This document shows, one piece after another, positions 1 through 12,600 of a DNA stretch of 64,000 nucleotides. The notes under the pieces are model-generated. The model was not told the origin of the DNA. It searched no databases and saw only the letters and a list, made by a program, of their open reading frames with translations. The position numbers and the translations under genes were made by a program. Location of the stretch: positions 47,151,817 through 47,215,816 of the forward strand of contig NC_090981.1 in NCBI RefSeq assembly GCF_040807025.1, in the 5' to 3' direction. This stretch comes from Struthio camelus. Its lineage: Eukaryota; Chordata; Aves; Struthioniformes; Struthionidae. The stretch's first letter is position 1, and every line of letters begins with the position of its first letter.

Positions 1-1780
1 CTCCAGGGGACAGGGGTGTGGGGAGACTGCCTCACCAGCAGCCCAGGTCCACGGGAGGGCACTCTCGTTCCACACAATTTGAGCAGCGAGAGCATTTATC
101 TTTCTTTTAAAAAGGCAGTTTAGCTATGACAGGTAATTTGGCACATTTCTAGTTGAAATGTGCCAAATGATTTGGCAGATATTTCACATACATCTGAAAA
201 TAGGAGCACCTGCTGCTGGCCTACAGGGAGGCTAGGGATAGGGTGGGGGGAGAAGGGAGGAAGGGATTTTATTAGTTGCTAATTACAGGCCCTGCAACAA
301 AATTCGAGCAGAGGATATGCCAGGCAGCCCTCTGTGAGGGGAAGATGGTCTTCTCAAAGGCATGAAAAACGACTCACTTTAAAATCAGTTTCTTTCAGGC
401 ACCTGGCATCTTTTCAGATATCTTGGGCTACTCTATCACCTTTCAATGATTAGGAGCATGATTGATCCAGTTTGCCAATCATATTGCGTGACTGTATTTG
501 CATGATTTAATGCGGTGTGACGGATGGAAGTAGATTTGATGCACAGGGGATAGAAGAAGTTTGTGAAAATTCTGCTTTAATGTTCCAGGAACGTTTCTTT
601 TTATAGATCCCCAAAGGGTCTGCTAAAGTTTAAGCTGAAACAGAGAAGGCTTCTGTCACTAACAAAAACTTCATTAAAATACATACAGACAGAATACAGA
701 GAGACTTGAGAGAGTATTTAATTGTGAGCATACCAGCCTTCTGTAGTTAAACCAATTGATTTCCCAGGATTCATCATAGGCAAGAATTTCAGAGTGGGAT
801 AAGAAATGAAGAGATTCTAGATTTGTTGAAGATGTAGGTAATTGTAATGTGAAATGTATGTCATATACAAATGAGAAATATGCACTGAAGTTTCTTTTTC
901 CATGTATCTATAAAATACACCCACTTTTCTGTTTGAATAATCTTTTTGGTTTGAAAAATCAATCAAAAGTTGGTCTTAAGGCAGACAACAGTCTAGCCTA
1001 GATGTGAATAAGCACTTCTTCTCCTTTGGCAATCTTAATTACCTGTATTAATAGAAAAATAATGCCAGTGTCAAGTCAAACCCAGTATGGCATATAAACA
1101 AATTAATAGCTTGTGTAGCAAGAGCTTCGCTTTCCTGTCTGGCTACAAATCTACATGATAGACAGGTGATCAAAGCTGTATTACATTTTAAAAGTAACTG
1201 AGTAAACTACCACAGGTTTCTTGCTTTGTGTCATAGCTTTAGCCCTGTCATAGTATCTCCTTATTAGCTTCATGAGGGGTTTGGAGGTACATTTGATTTT
1301 CTCAGATCTCCTATCAGTGCAGCCTTCATCAAAATCTAAAATATATTTTTAATTATCAATACTTATTAAAAAAACAAACCACAATCAAGAACCAGCTGAA
1401 TAAGATACAGTGAGGAAAGCATGCAGCAAGACCAAGCAGTGAGGATGTGGGCCCAGGGGAGATAAACATTGCACAGGCTCATATATGGGCTGGAAGACGT
1501 CCCAGGCTGTGCGAGGCCAGATGAGAGGGGACACTGTGCAGTACCAAGCTGGTGCTGGAGTGTTACTTATGCTTGAAGAACAGGATCACTTCCAATCGCA
1601 TCCCTTGTATTTTCATGCCGCATCTACTCTTTGCAAACACCGTGCTGACCCAGAATGCCTTCTGTGAATACCTATAGGAAACAATTAAGAAAAATTAAGA
1701 TTTCCATCAGAGCAAACATGCAACATCAAATGGAGCGCTTTTGCTCATTAAAAAACATTTCCCACCCTTTGGCAATGACT
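1..1780. other. Unique AT-rich non-coding sequence
   Basis: No gene or repeat is recognised here. The sequence is AT-leaning and frames are short. The only distinct structure is the inverted repeat at 136-168. A 60-codon frame at 1485-1667 has no recognisable motif and is taken as chance. Confidence 0.6.
136..168. repeat. Perfect 13-bp inverted repeat with 7-base loop
   Basis: Arms 136-148 (atttggcacattt) and 156-168 (aaatgtgccaaat) are exact reverse complements around a 7-base spacer. It could form a short hairpin in DNA or RNA. At 33 bases it is too small to be a microRNA precursor. No flanking duplication was noticed. Confidence 0.85.
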
Positions 1781-2345
1781 AAGCCCTGTTGAGCCAAGCC
1801 TTTGGCCCGCGCTTCGCTCTAGGCCTAGCGCAGATGGTGTGTCAAATCCCGGGGCGAAGGGGCTGCCCGGAAGCCTCCTGGCCAGGACCCCCAGGGCCAC
1901 GTCCCCTCATCACCAGTGGGCTGGGATGTTTGATGGCCAGTGTGAGTGGAGCGTACCCCAAACTGCTCCACCGCACGGTTGGTGCAGGGTGATGCAGACA
2001 CATCCTGAAATGCCAGAGGACTGTCAGGGTGCTACGGGGGCTGGCACCTCAGACACGGCTGAAGGCTGGTGTCGGTGGGGGCTGCTGGTGGGGCAGGGCA
2101 GGGCAGGGCACGGCCTGGCTGCCAGGGCCCGTCCCCCGCCCCGAGGGAGCAAGGCACGGGTGGCCGTGGGGCCTGCAGGTCGGGGTCGGGATCGGGCCTG
2201 TGGCTGGGCAGGGGCCGGGTGGAGGGAGGCCCCGGGACGGACAGGGACAGTGAGGGCCAGGGGTGCCCGCAGTGCCCTGACAAAGGCAAAGTTATTTTTT
2301 CCCTGGCAGCTTCCCTCCTTTGCTCCCCGCCCCCACTTTTCTTCG
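1781..2345. promoter_or_regulatory. GC/CpG-rich block, possible orphan CpG island
   Basis: GC and CpG content rise sharply against the AT-rich surroundings, with clusters of CpG around 1805-1860 and 2120-2250. Overlapping open frames of up to 177 codons on the plus strand and 85 on the minus strand follow from the lack of AT-rich stop codons, and none resembles a known protein. A GC box (ccccgcccccac, from 2325) lies about 33 bases before a TATAAA at 2368. This could be a promoter of an unannotated transcript or a GC-biased relic. No exon was identified downstream. Confidence 0.35.
2090..2108 (+). other. G-quadruplex motif
   Basis: Four G runs (GGGG then three GGG) are separated by two-base CA loops. 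It derives from a short GGGCA tandem repeat. Loops this short favour a stable quadruplex on the plus strand. It lies inside the CpG-rich block. Confidence 0.8.
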
Positions 2346-2580
2346 GAGAGTCCTGAGAATCTGGGCCTATAAATCTTTCAAACTGTGTAGCAGGAAACCA
2401 GGTGCAATTTCAGGCTGAAATAATTTAAAATGGTAAATGCCGCTCATTAGAAACCTTATAACTCTTTTTAATAGATCCAAAGGTTAAAAATAAAGAATTT
2501 GCTGCTGTCTGCATGCAAAGGGACGTTCCTTTCATTATTATGTTAAGTGAATTTAGAGTTTATGTAGTGTCAGGCCCTGC
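2346..2580. other. AT-rich segment resembling a conserved non-coding element
   Basis: Directly beside the CpG-rich block the sequence becomes AT-rich and complex, with TAAT/ATTA-type cores and no simple repeats or repeat-family signature. This texture is often seen in vertebrate conserved enhancers. Conservation itself cannot be seen in one sequence, so this is inference only. Confidence 0.25.
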
Positions 2581-5439
2581 AAAGGCCTTGAGCCAGCCGC
2601 AGGGGAGATGAAGAGCAGCGGCCGCAGGTGACGTTTCTCCGGTCTGTCCCTAACACAAGTCCCTCACTCGATGCAAAGCGGCTGCTTGGATGAGTAAGTG
2701 AGAAAAAGTTCATTTTTAGTTCAGTAATAGGCTGCCTCCAAGGGTGTCAACTGTGATATAAGTGTATGTCCAGGGGGAGTCAGGATCACACAGTTATTTA
2801 GTACACCAGATCAAAAAAAAACACCTGTAGGCAGCAACAAATTCCCTTCACTTTTGAGATGATCCATATCTGAATTGGAGTTTTGAGGGGAAAAGCTCAT
2901 TTCCAAGGTCTGAAGCATCAAAACTTGGATTTCTTGTCCATTTGTGTCTTAGAAGCAACCTGGCAACCATTCGTCATTCCCCCTTCCCCTCCCAGGGTAA
3001 AGTAGGAAGATGAAGGTTTAGTTTTAGCATGCAATAATGCGTGCTCTGGATATGTATGTGCTGTGAGGATATAGTCCCAATCTAAGAAAGAATAAGAGAG
3101 TTGGGCATGAAGAAGAGCTCTGCAGACATAGGAAGACCACTAGATGCTCACTAACAACATAGCAGTGACCGCTAATGTATAATGTGATGTAATCCATCTT
3201 TCCCTTCTTGTGTCATATTAAGGGGGAATTATTGGTTTCACAGTCATGCACCTCAAATAACTTTAGCTGAATTATTCCTGTTCTATGCTATTGAGAAAGG
3301 TACGTCAGGCCCCATTTTACCATGTTTTCAGTTTCTGTTTGTCTCACCTATGGAGAAGGAATTTTTCTTAATTTAGTATCTTATCTAGTATATCTTACTG
3401 GGAGTGCTACTGGGAGAGTATGGCAGAAGTACAACATCCTAGCTCAGCTTTTTAATGATGATTATATGAGTTTTCCCTGAAGGCTCTCATTTCTCTACCC
3501 ATTAGGATATCTGCAGACCATGTTTCATTCATTGGGAATCCTTTAAACTCCATTCTTCTGTTAAACGTCAGCCATCTCAATGCGCTGCTCCAAAAAAAGA
3601 GCAAGTCTTCATCAGGATCTGAGGCAGTGCTACTTAAAAGAGTGCGGTACTCAGGAAAGAGATGACTGCAATCAGTGCCTGGCAGAGATCACTCACCCAG
3701 TGCAGGAAAATCCTTCAAGCTGCTTTGAGCTTGGTTTCCACATGATGAGCACAGGTTTGATCCAACACCCGTAGCAATCAATAGAAAGTTTATTTCTGAT
3801 TTAAGGGGAATATGATCAAATCCTAGGATAAATGCATTGGCATTATCTTCCTGGTCATCTATGATAGATTTTGTATACCTCAGTTACTAATATGATGTGC
3901 TCTTCTTTGAGTATATTCTACTTCTTTGGCTTTATTTTTATTTCAGGTTTGCATGATGAACAGGAAATGACAAACATTTCTGGGGAAGCTGGATGGCAGA
4001 ACTCTAAATAGTGCTACTGTTAATTTTTAAATATTTTTTTCACTCTGCTTGAGAAATAGTGAATTAATGAAAATCGTATCTTTATAATTACAGCATCTGA
4101 ACAGGGCATGAGTTTATGACATTGAGACAGTAGCAAGGACTGGGTCATCTGCACCATTTTCTCATTCCCTCTGCATTCTCTCTCAAACAGAATTAAATAT
4201 TTTATTATTATTTTTCTTCTTGATAAAATCTCTAGACTGATAACAAAATAGCTAGAGAACAGTGCCTGCTGGAGTTTCGTAGCTGTTTTAATTTTCCTTC
4301 TCAGGATAAAGAGTGAAAAGTGGCATTGAATTAATCCATTCTAGAGAACATCTTAAAATTATAACGAGGACAAAGTGGTACAAAATGTATTCATTCTCAC
4401 GACTTCTTCATGATTGTAACCAGAATAGCAAATGGCAAAATGTATTAATTCTTATAATAAAAATGTAATGAGGACAGAGGATGGTGCAAGATGAATTAAC
4501 TGTAGTGGCAAACTTATAACTTTGAGGTATGGCCTTATTTGAATACCACACTGCATTTCTGTAGAAAACAAGTATGTTTAAAATACTGCTGTAGAGGTGC
4601 TAGGAAGACACTAATCTGGTCATGTTATTGTAAATCCATAGTAGTTCTCTGCTCTTTTGAGAAACAGTGTGGATGAATAGATGTTAAAGAATTGGGAATC
4701 TGGTCCAATGTTTAGTAATCCTAATACTTTACAATCTTGCTAAAGCTGAAATGAGGAAAAGTCGGTTTGAAGAGGCGAGAAAGTCCATAACAGATGCTGG
4801 TAAAGAAAGCACTGAATTTGAGGAAGAGGTAATGGGATGAAAATGAGGGTGAGGCTGACCTTGTGGGTTCTCTTGCCACCAAGAGTTAATCCAGCCTGAG
4901 GGCAAGATTCCTTGTGGCTTGTGGCTGATTGGAATAGGATGTCCATAACCACCTTTAACTTAGGGTAAGCTACCAGGTGATTTATCACTCCCTTGAAAGA
5001 CAGGGTTGCAGCGGGAAACGACCAGTTTATTCATGGATTCAGTACCTATTTCCCTTGCTTTTCAGTCTGATTTGGAAGAACCCAGTGGAAGAAACGGTGT
5101 GTTTGCCACCATCTTCCTTGTACTCACACTGCATCCCTTCTCAGAGTAGCTCTAGCCAACAGTTTTCAAGTTACATCATAGCAGGCATCTGTATATGTTT
5201 TGGCACATCATGGCACAAGACATAGCTCTATCATACAGTGCAACACCATGTCAGATACACCTGACCTGTCCCTATACATACTGGTATGCTTATACAATAA
5301 AAGCAGTGCCATGCAGGGCTACTATTCCAGGCCCTGGAAGCTGTCTGGCTCCCTCAGGGGACAGCATGGGGCCATACAAGCACTAATGAAACCTCTCTCT
5401 TAGCAGGGATATTTAACCCATGAGCAGTGTTGCCCTGAC
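2581..5439. other. Unique non-coding sequence, nothing recognised
   Basis: No repeat family, RNA gene or convincing exon was seen. Open frames here (for example 3580-3774 plus and 4740-4988 minus) are short and lack recognisable motifs or paired splice sites. Confidence 0.55.
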
Positions 5440-5492
5440 AAACACACTCACACGTGCATAAGCGCACATGTACGCACACACACTCACACACT
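5440..5492. repeat. Degenerate CA-rich microsatellite
   Basis: Alternating CA and CACT/CACG units with interruptions, ending before tccttccag. The purine-pyrimidine alternation could favour Z-DNA. The interruptions suggest an old, stable array. Confidence 0.75.
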
Positions 5493-5683
5493 CCTTCCAG
5501 CCCCTGAGCTGGCTCTCAATGGTAAACATGACCCCACTGTAAATGGTGAGGAATCCCTGCCTGATATCAGAGGTGGGTTTACCAGAGATGCCAAGGGGGC
5601 TGGAGGATTTTTGCTCCCAACAGCACTTCCAAGTATGCATGCACTCCCAGCCACAAGACATGGGAACAGCCATGCCTGGGTGG

Positions 5684-5760
5684 CTTCAGCAGCAGCAGCA
5701 GCTGCAGCTGCTGTTGAAGTGCTGCTGCTGAAGCTGCTGCAGTGCAGCAGCAGCTCTCAG
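5684..5760. repeat. CAG/CTG triplet hairpin
   Basis: A CAG run is followed by CTG runs. Arms 5684-5697 (cttcagcagcagca) and 5720-5733 (tgctgctgctgaag) are exact reverse complements around a 22-base spacer. Within it, cagctgcagctg at 5699-5710 is itself a perfect 12-bp palindrome, and CAG units recur to about 5754. The array is short and interrupted, well under lengths linked to strong expansion. Short frames across it read glutamine- or leucine-rich purely because of the triplets. Confidence 0.85.
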
Positions 5761-8700
5761 CCGAGTAAGTAATGCCATAACCACAGCTACATGGCTCTTC
5801 ATTTCTGTTGTCACTCATATTTTACTGTGGGAGTAAGGGAAACACCACATTAGTGAGGAAAGTGGGCAATATGGGGAATAAAGAGAGTGACGTTTCAGCA
5901 GTTTGCCTGGTGGAGTTGGAAGGGAGATACTAGAATGAATTCAGGGATGAATCCCAATAGGGCCTATTTCCATGACAATTTAACAGTCCAGTACCATCGA
6001 AAATTCCCCACTGGGTGTGCAAAGCTATTACTTCATAAAGGGAAAGGAGTTACAATTTTTGTGAGTATCTAATTGTAAGGGTTTAGAAGATAAGAAACAC
6101 TTCTCACCATGAATGAAGCAGGCAGCATTTGTATGTATGCATGTATATGTGTATCTATGCGGTTCATAATTACAAGTGGACAGAAATAACCATCTTACAG
6201 CAAAGGTAATGACGTTCGTATCATTACTGAGTGGAAGGCCGATATGGTTGACTCTAAAACGAAGTTATCCCTGCTTTTAGTATTGTTTTGGAGAAAATGC
6301 TTACTGTTCAGCCACTTAAAATGAAGCAGATAGCTTAGCTTTTAAAGATTATTTAATGATAAAAGGGAGCTAGAAACTGGCTTACAGTTTCCCCCGCAGG
6401 GCTCCCACACTGCTAATGTCGTAACGATCACTTTCCAGAGAGCTGGCCACCTCTAGCATTATACTGTGCTGCAGGAATGCCAATTGTAATTAAACATGTT
6501 AAAAATACATTTCACAGCCTATTCAGGGTGACAAATACTTCCTGTTCTGTGAACCTGTGAAAATCGAGGCAGCTCGCCTCCCAGATTTTTTTTTTCCAAA
6601 GTACTTGCTTCACTTTAATGAGTTAGAAGAACACTGGATTTTCACAGGATTTTCCTCAACTCTTTTCAATGCATTTCCCCCCAAAGGGGGGACCTTACTG
6701 TCCCAGTTTTATAGCTGGGGATACTGAGTCACTCTGCAGCCCCCTGCCGCTTTCAACTTGGCACCTAACTGAGCCACTTGGTCCACAAGAACATCTCCTA
6801 CTAATTATCTATCAATCTTTCGATTGACAAGTACAGTACCCATCTGTTGAGAAAATGTTACTGGGCAAGGAAGGGCCAAACAATGGGAGTAAAGTAATAA
6901 TGTGATGGCCAAAAAAGGAGGAAACTTACTGAGCACAGGCCAGGCTGGGAGTATGGCTAAACTCCATACTGCCCAGTTAAAAGTAGATAAACTCTGCTGA
7001 ACCCCTGTTATAGGACCTTCACTAAATCAACAGAGAAGCTGCAGTATCCAGATTTGTTTAGATTAAGGAAAAGAGATGGAGCAGTGCAGAAGAGATTTTC
7101 ATAGGAATACTCTAAATCCATGGGCAGGAAAACTCACTTGGGAAAATGCACAAATAATAGGGGATGGTGCACGCTCATCAGTTGATCAATGGAGAAGAAG
7201 GGACAAGCGTGGTGTGGGAAATCTGCTTAACAGCATTAAAACACACTTGCAATGAGGATGATATGACAGGGTACTTGCTCCACTACCATTTGGGGAGGAC
7301 AGAGAGGACAAAATAAATGTGTGCAGCAAGGATAGGGCTGACAGTTGCTGGAGACCCAGCCGAAAGTCTGGCTGCCACACTGCTTTCAACCCCGGTGCAT
7401 GGGCACTGGGCTTGGCCAGTGGCGATGGGGTTCGATACTGGAGTGCCTGCCCTCTCTTTTGCCCCATCACTCAGCTGGAGCTCTGGGAAAAAGCAATCCT
7501 TTTTTCTCCCACCACGTAGCCCAAGCTAAGGCCCTAAGAGATGTCATCCCTCCATCCATCCAGCATCATGGTGCTGAGTAGCAGAGAGCAGAGCCTGTTG
7601 CTTGCCTCTGCAGACATCTTGGTGTTGCACTCGCAGTAGGGAACAGAGCACTCCTTTCCCTACCTGCCACATACAGCTATGCCCCTCTCCTGCTGCTCTC
7701 ACAGGAGGAAGTAGCAAATATAGGCAATAACTTTTCTGTGACTCTGGATGCTGTTGTCCTCTGAAAGATGTGACAAGTAGAGCTCGAGGGAGGAAAAGGA
7801 GTCACAGACAGTGGGTTCAGTGCCTGACTTGGGTAAGATCAAATGGTGCTTCCCATTAGCTCTAGTGCTGGGATAGAGTATTAGTAAGTGAGAACCACAA
7901 ATGTGTTAATCAAAGGCTGCAATGATTCCAGCTGTGGAAATCTCAGATCATCTGCTTACTGCCACTGTTCTGAAAGCTTTTCAGAGGCCTGAGATGTTCC
8001 CATTCTGCTCGTGCTTGGCTTGAAGGTAAACATGCGCTACAGGACGGTCACACCACAATCTGAAAAACCTCCTCTGAAGGGAGATCAGAAGGATCAACAC
8101 ACTGCAAATCTACAAAGTGGCTCATCCTATCCAAGAGCATCTGACTGATGATCTTTGAATTGGATTCAGCCCACCAAAACAACAGTTATCCTTTCAGAAG
8201 GGCCTATGGAAAGCCCCTCTATGACAGGGACCATATGACTTGTTTTGGTTATCTTTTGCTAATCACTTTCTTTTTCTTGTCCCTTCAGTCCCTCCAGTAT
8301 CACCTCATTGGGACACCATGTCACCTGAAGTAAAAGTGGCTTGCTCTGTGGTCAGTGCATGTTTAGTAGCAGATCGGCACACATGCAGTGAAGGACACAC
8401 TCATTAAGCGTTCACTCACAAGTAGGAAGCGCATGCTGGTCCTGTGCAGTGTGTGCGATGGGCCACATTGTACAGCCCGCAAGGTACTCCCCAAGATATT
8501 AATCTGGCCTGCTCTGCCAGAATGGCCAGGCAGTATGGATTGACCATCTAATCAATCCTTGCTGCTTCACAGACGATTGATTTCATGACTCTCAAAACAA
8601 CTTTTCTAGACGAGTGCTTATTGTCTGCCCCTGAAACACACTTTTATGACTGTGACAAGTAAATAGGTAGGAGATCAGCATATCACTCTTGCTAGACCTG

Positions 8701-9507
8701 TTGGACCCATGCGTTGCATGACAAAGTCCATGGCCATAAGGGCTGCCCTGTTTCCACTCCATTATAAACGTGGAAATTCTTGTGACAATAGCCTTAAGTC
8801 CTCAATTTCCTGCTACAGAAACAGATCTTTACCCCTTTAGCTGAAGAAGAAGTTTGTTAAGATATATAAGATAATATAAATAAGATAATAAGCAGTGATA
8901 TATACTCAGTTTTGATCAGCTAAGAGATGACCAGATCTGGACTTTTTTTTTTACAATGTTAGTTGTTTGTGAACTATGATTTAAGCCTCATTATCTCTTC
9001 ATTCACCACCCTTCAGTATTCTGCCAGTTCTTTTGCTCTCTGTACTGGGAATTAATGAAAAGAATCAGATGATGTGGCTGTCTGTGATAGCATAGGATTG
9101 TCCATAATGGCTGATATTGGTATCTCCTGTACAATGTTGTGAGGTTAAGTAAAAAATTCAGCATGCTATACCACAGCCCATTAAGAAATTTAATTCTCGC
9201 ATCACCCAGGGCAACACCTTTCATTTGTTTTTCATCTTTTCATCAGAGAATGTCAGAATTGACATAAAGGCTGTCAGGTGTGAACATGGGTCAAAATTTC
9301 AGAAATGAGGTCTCAAACCTACTAACTTAAGGAGTTCCTCCTTCTTACCTTTGCCCTCAGAAGCAATAAGGAATATTAACTGGTACCAAACAACATCAAA
9401 TTTTAGGAGGCTTTTAAAAACTAACAGAAAGTTATGACTGACATATATAGCTGAATACTCATGCAATCTGCTGACACAGTAGTTCTAGACTCCTCCGATA
9501 ATAGGAC
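5761..9507. other. Mostly unique non-coding sequence
   Basis: No gene was found. A degenerate GTAT/GCAT tract lies at about 6130-6160. AT-rich complex sequence at about 6380-6680, without simple repeats, could be a conserved non-coding element, but conservation cannot be judged here. Overlapping short frames at 7186-7581 on both strands are unrelated in reading and look like chance. Confidence 0.5.
6688..6742 (-). repeat. Possible MIR-type SINE core fragment
   Basis: The stretch around 6695-6730 resembles, in reverse, the MIR-type core that reads as 'cagtttcccc..tgtaaaatggg' on its sense strand. Only about 50 bases resemble it, and both flanks lose the pattern, so the call is weak. Confidence 0.3.
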
Positions 9508-9567
9508 TCTCATTGACTTCGGATTAAACTGTGAAGCAAGGTCTCAGGTCTTCTAAGAATCAGGCCC
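9508..9567. repeat. Degenerate short dispersed repeat (MITE-like)
   Basis: The pattern CATTGACTTC... followed by AGAATCAGGCCC matches, from memory, a widespread old sauropsid dispersed sequence with 'gggcctgattct' type ends. Related patches are seen at 18702-18770, 25664-25697, 28441-28500 and 54742-54779. The family and class are not certain. Confidence 0.35.
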
Positions 9568-9588
9568 TACAGACCTTGCCCTACAGAC
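9564..9588 (+). repeat. 14-bp tandem duplication
   Basis: The 11-mer gccctacagac occurs at 9564-9574 and again at 9578-9588, a 14-base period. It abuts and overlaps the palindrome at 9584-9611. Confidence 0.85.
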
Positions 9589-9611
9589 AATCACAGATCT
9601 GTGATTGTCTG
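9584..9611. repeat. Perfect 28-bp palindrome without spacer
   Basis: Positions 9584-9597 (cagacaatcacaga) are followed at once by the exact reverse complement 9598-9611. Symmetry ends at 9583/9612. Such a long spacerless palindrome is rare by chance and could be the joined ends of a small mobile element, a cruciform-prone site or a recent local inversion. Confidence 0.9.
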
Positions 9612-12600
9612 CATGTTTAGGAAGTTCTCACATTTTTCTGGGATGGTTTGGCTCATAAATTGGTTTATAATCACCCGTGATATTTTATTTACAGTATTAG
9701 TATAGCTACGAGAGTATTAATTTTTTCTCTGTGATAGTTTAGTGTAATTCATGCCTTGCTTTTAATTGCTGGATCAAATTACTTAGCATATTATTTCATG
9801 CCACATCCCAAGACAGAGAAGTCCAGAAAGGTACCTGTATGCCTAGCCTTTCCAAAAAAAAAGGGTGACTCAAAGGTAATTTGCCAAACAAAATGTTCTT
9901 CTGTTCTCGGAGCATAATTTTAAGAGGCAGAAGGCCAAATAAATACAGTATGTAAGTAAATGCAAATCCAGTAAAATGAAAAGGATTGTACCTATTTACT
10001 TCTGGAATGACTGGCCATCTTGGCCTAGATGAATCGAGTGGCACTGGCTTTCTTTAATTAACACTGACGTTAACATTAAAAGGGAAAATGCTGAAACATA
10101 ATTAAGAGTTGGCATTTAGCCATCTTGCAAGACAGAGAACAAAGGACAGGATCTGCGGTCTGCTGTCTCCAGTTTCCCTGACTCGCACCAGTCTACGTTC
10201 TCCCTGCAGCTGGCGGAACCAAGCAAGCACAAAGGTGAGCTTCAAGCTGCCCCCAAGCAAAGTTATGTGCTACAAGTGTCCTTGCTTCTGCTGCCGTCTC
10301 CCATCCAAGCTGAAAAGATCTGTCCTGCCATTTAAACCTGCATAACAGCCAGCTTCACCTCTGGGGTGAAGGATTCAATCCTCTGGGGATTCAGATTCAA
10401 GCAGAAGGCAGAAAGCTGCCAGGCGGGCAGGAAGTCGGCTGCCTCGTGGCAGGTACTGTGGGAACGGCCAAGCAGGTGGCTAGGGGTGGCAGAGCAGTGG
10501 GCAGAGCTGCAGAGAGGGCCATGAAGCACAAGAAGGCTGTCAGCTGCAAGGGTGCACGAATCCTCAGTCCGCCCCAGCCTGGCCCAGCCCCTCCAGCTGG
10601 GACGAGGGCCTGGGCTGCTGATGCACAAACACTCCTCTCCCCCAGCTATCTCCTCGCTGCCCGTCGCCCAACACCAGAGCAGGCTGGTGGCAATTATGGT
10701 GCATGCAGATCCCCCATGCCCCAGCCTGTTGTTTGCCAGGGCAGTAGATGTGGGGAGGTTCCCCGTGTGCTGCGGTGCGGCCTCTAACCCAGTGGTACAG
10801 GGAGCCTGTGGGACGTGCCAGCCTGGCTCCTGCAATAGCAGCTGTGACCTTGGCCACCGTGGGAAGCAGGTTACTGGGCTACATGGATTTGTGTCCTGAC
10901 CCCGTCCTTATGTTCTTAAGATTAAGCAGACATGCTGTCCTAGAGAATCTGGTCCTTCGTGACCTCTCCTTAAATAACTGCTTTACACATAAGCAGTTAA
11001 TTAATTTTAGAATAACCTATTAAAGAGTATAAAATATATTCCCATCATAGCTAAATGTCATCTCCTGTAAAAACAAAAGTAATTCAGCAAATAAAAACCC
11101 TGTAAAAATAGCACTTGGCGAAGTATATTTTTAAACTTCCACTGATGTTTATTTTTGAAGCCCTGAAATTTAATTCATGTGTTGAATAAATACCCTTCAG
11201 ATATTTTATCTAGTTATTATTCACATCACAAAGGGTAATATGGTCTCTTCTGTTCTTTTTGCTACATCAAAAATAACTATGGCCATTCCTTCAGACACTG
11301 ATGGGTTAGCATTTCCCTATAGGACAATGGGAGGGTGAAAACAGAAGAGGGGAAATTGACGTCACATCATTGCTACCGAGAAGCGTGTACTGTGCTATCT
11401 GTTTCAGCACTGTGATACACCAAGTTTAAAGCAAAACGGATTCATAGCAAAAGGACATCCGTCATGAATTGTTGCCATAATATGCTACCATAAGGTATGC
11501 CAGGACTGGTGTGCTGTCAGAGGCAGTCATCTTATAAAATACATCCCCACTGTAACAAGCATAGAAATTCCATATCTGCGAGTCGTTAAATGGTAGCTGT
11601 GTGCATATCCAAAGATGCTGTCACTGATGCAGAGCATTTGTGTAGCAGTAAATAAAGCAGTCCCTTTAATCCTTCTGCTTGCTAGGTAAATAATATGAAA
11701 AAGCAGTACACATAAGCAATGTTAAAAATGTGTGTGGCATTAGGAAGAAATGTACCTTAACAGCAATGATATTTGCAAGAAGATAAAAGGATCTGCAAAA
11801 AGGGGGAAGTGAGGAAGAATCCCCCCTGAAGGAGCTGCACAGACTGGCCAGCCACCTCTTCGATGGTCCATGCAGGGGCCCTCCTTAGGCCGGCTGTTCA
11901 AATTACCCACATCTCTTCTAGGCGAAAATTAAAGCTGAATTGTATTGTTGGAACACTGTTCCTCCTCTTTAGACGCAGGAGGTACATCGGTACATCTATG
12001 CTGTGCAGCCATGGACTAATCAGCCAGCCTTGGTTAAGGCACTAGTGGCAGTGTAGCTGTGGCAGCAGACTTGGTGTAGCTTGCAAAGCCATGTAGGAGA
12101 TGAGGGAACACCTATGTCACTGTCTGTGTCGAGCAGCATACTCCTGTAACTACAGCATTTGCAATAATCAAGATGGCTATTTTAAAGCTAGTTCAGACCT
12201 GCCTGTACAAACTGCAGAACAGAAATAGCTTGCAGGCAGCTCTGCTTTAACCTGTTTATCTGTCAGTGTTTTCTATCTCATAATCATATTGTAGAGTGAA
12301 TAGGAGGCCTAGCTGAGCTGGCTAAATGGTCCTCCACCTCACTGTCCCTCATTTCAATGTATATTACCCGTTGGCACTTCTTGGTATTGTAGACTGATGA
12401 GACCAGCTTTGATGTGAAGACTAAGCAGATGTACAAGTCACTAACAGGTTTATTTAAGAGAGAGGCAATTTCTGTCTTTTGACGGGACAGGCAAAACTAC
12501 TCAGTGACCCTTGCCATCTAGGGGCAAATAGTGTCAGTCTTTTCTTAGAAGAGACAGAAGTCCCTCTCACAGACAAACACAACTGTCATGTTAAGCCTTC

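Noticed and set aside
136..168. MicroRNA precursor
   Set aside because: The stem is only 13 bp and the whole structure 33 bases, too short for a precursor.
1839..2372. 177-codon plus-strand frame as a gene
   Set aside because: It follows from the low stop density of a GC-rich block, overlaps frames in other registers and on the other strand, and has no recognisable domain.
10332..10835. 167-codon minus-strand frame as a gene
   Set aside because: It lies in GC-rich sequence with similarly long overlapping frames on the plus strand, and has low-complexity composition and no known motif.
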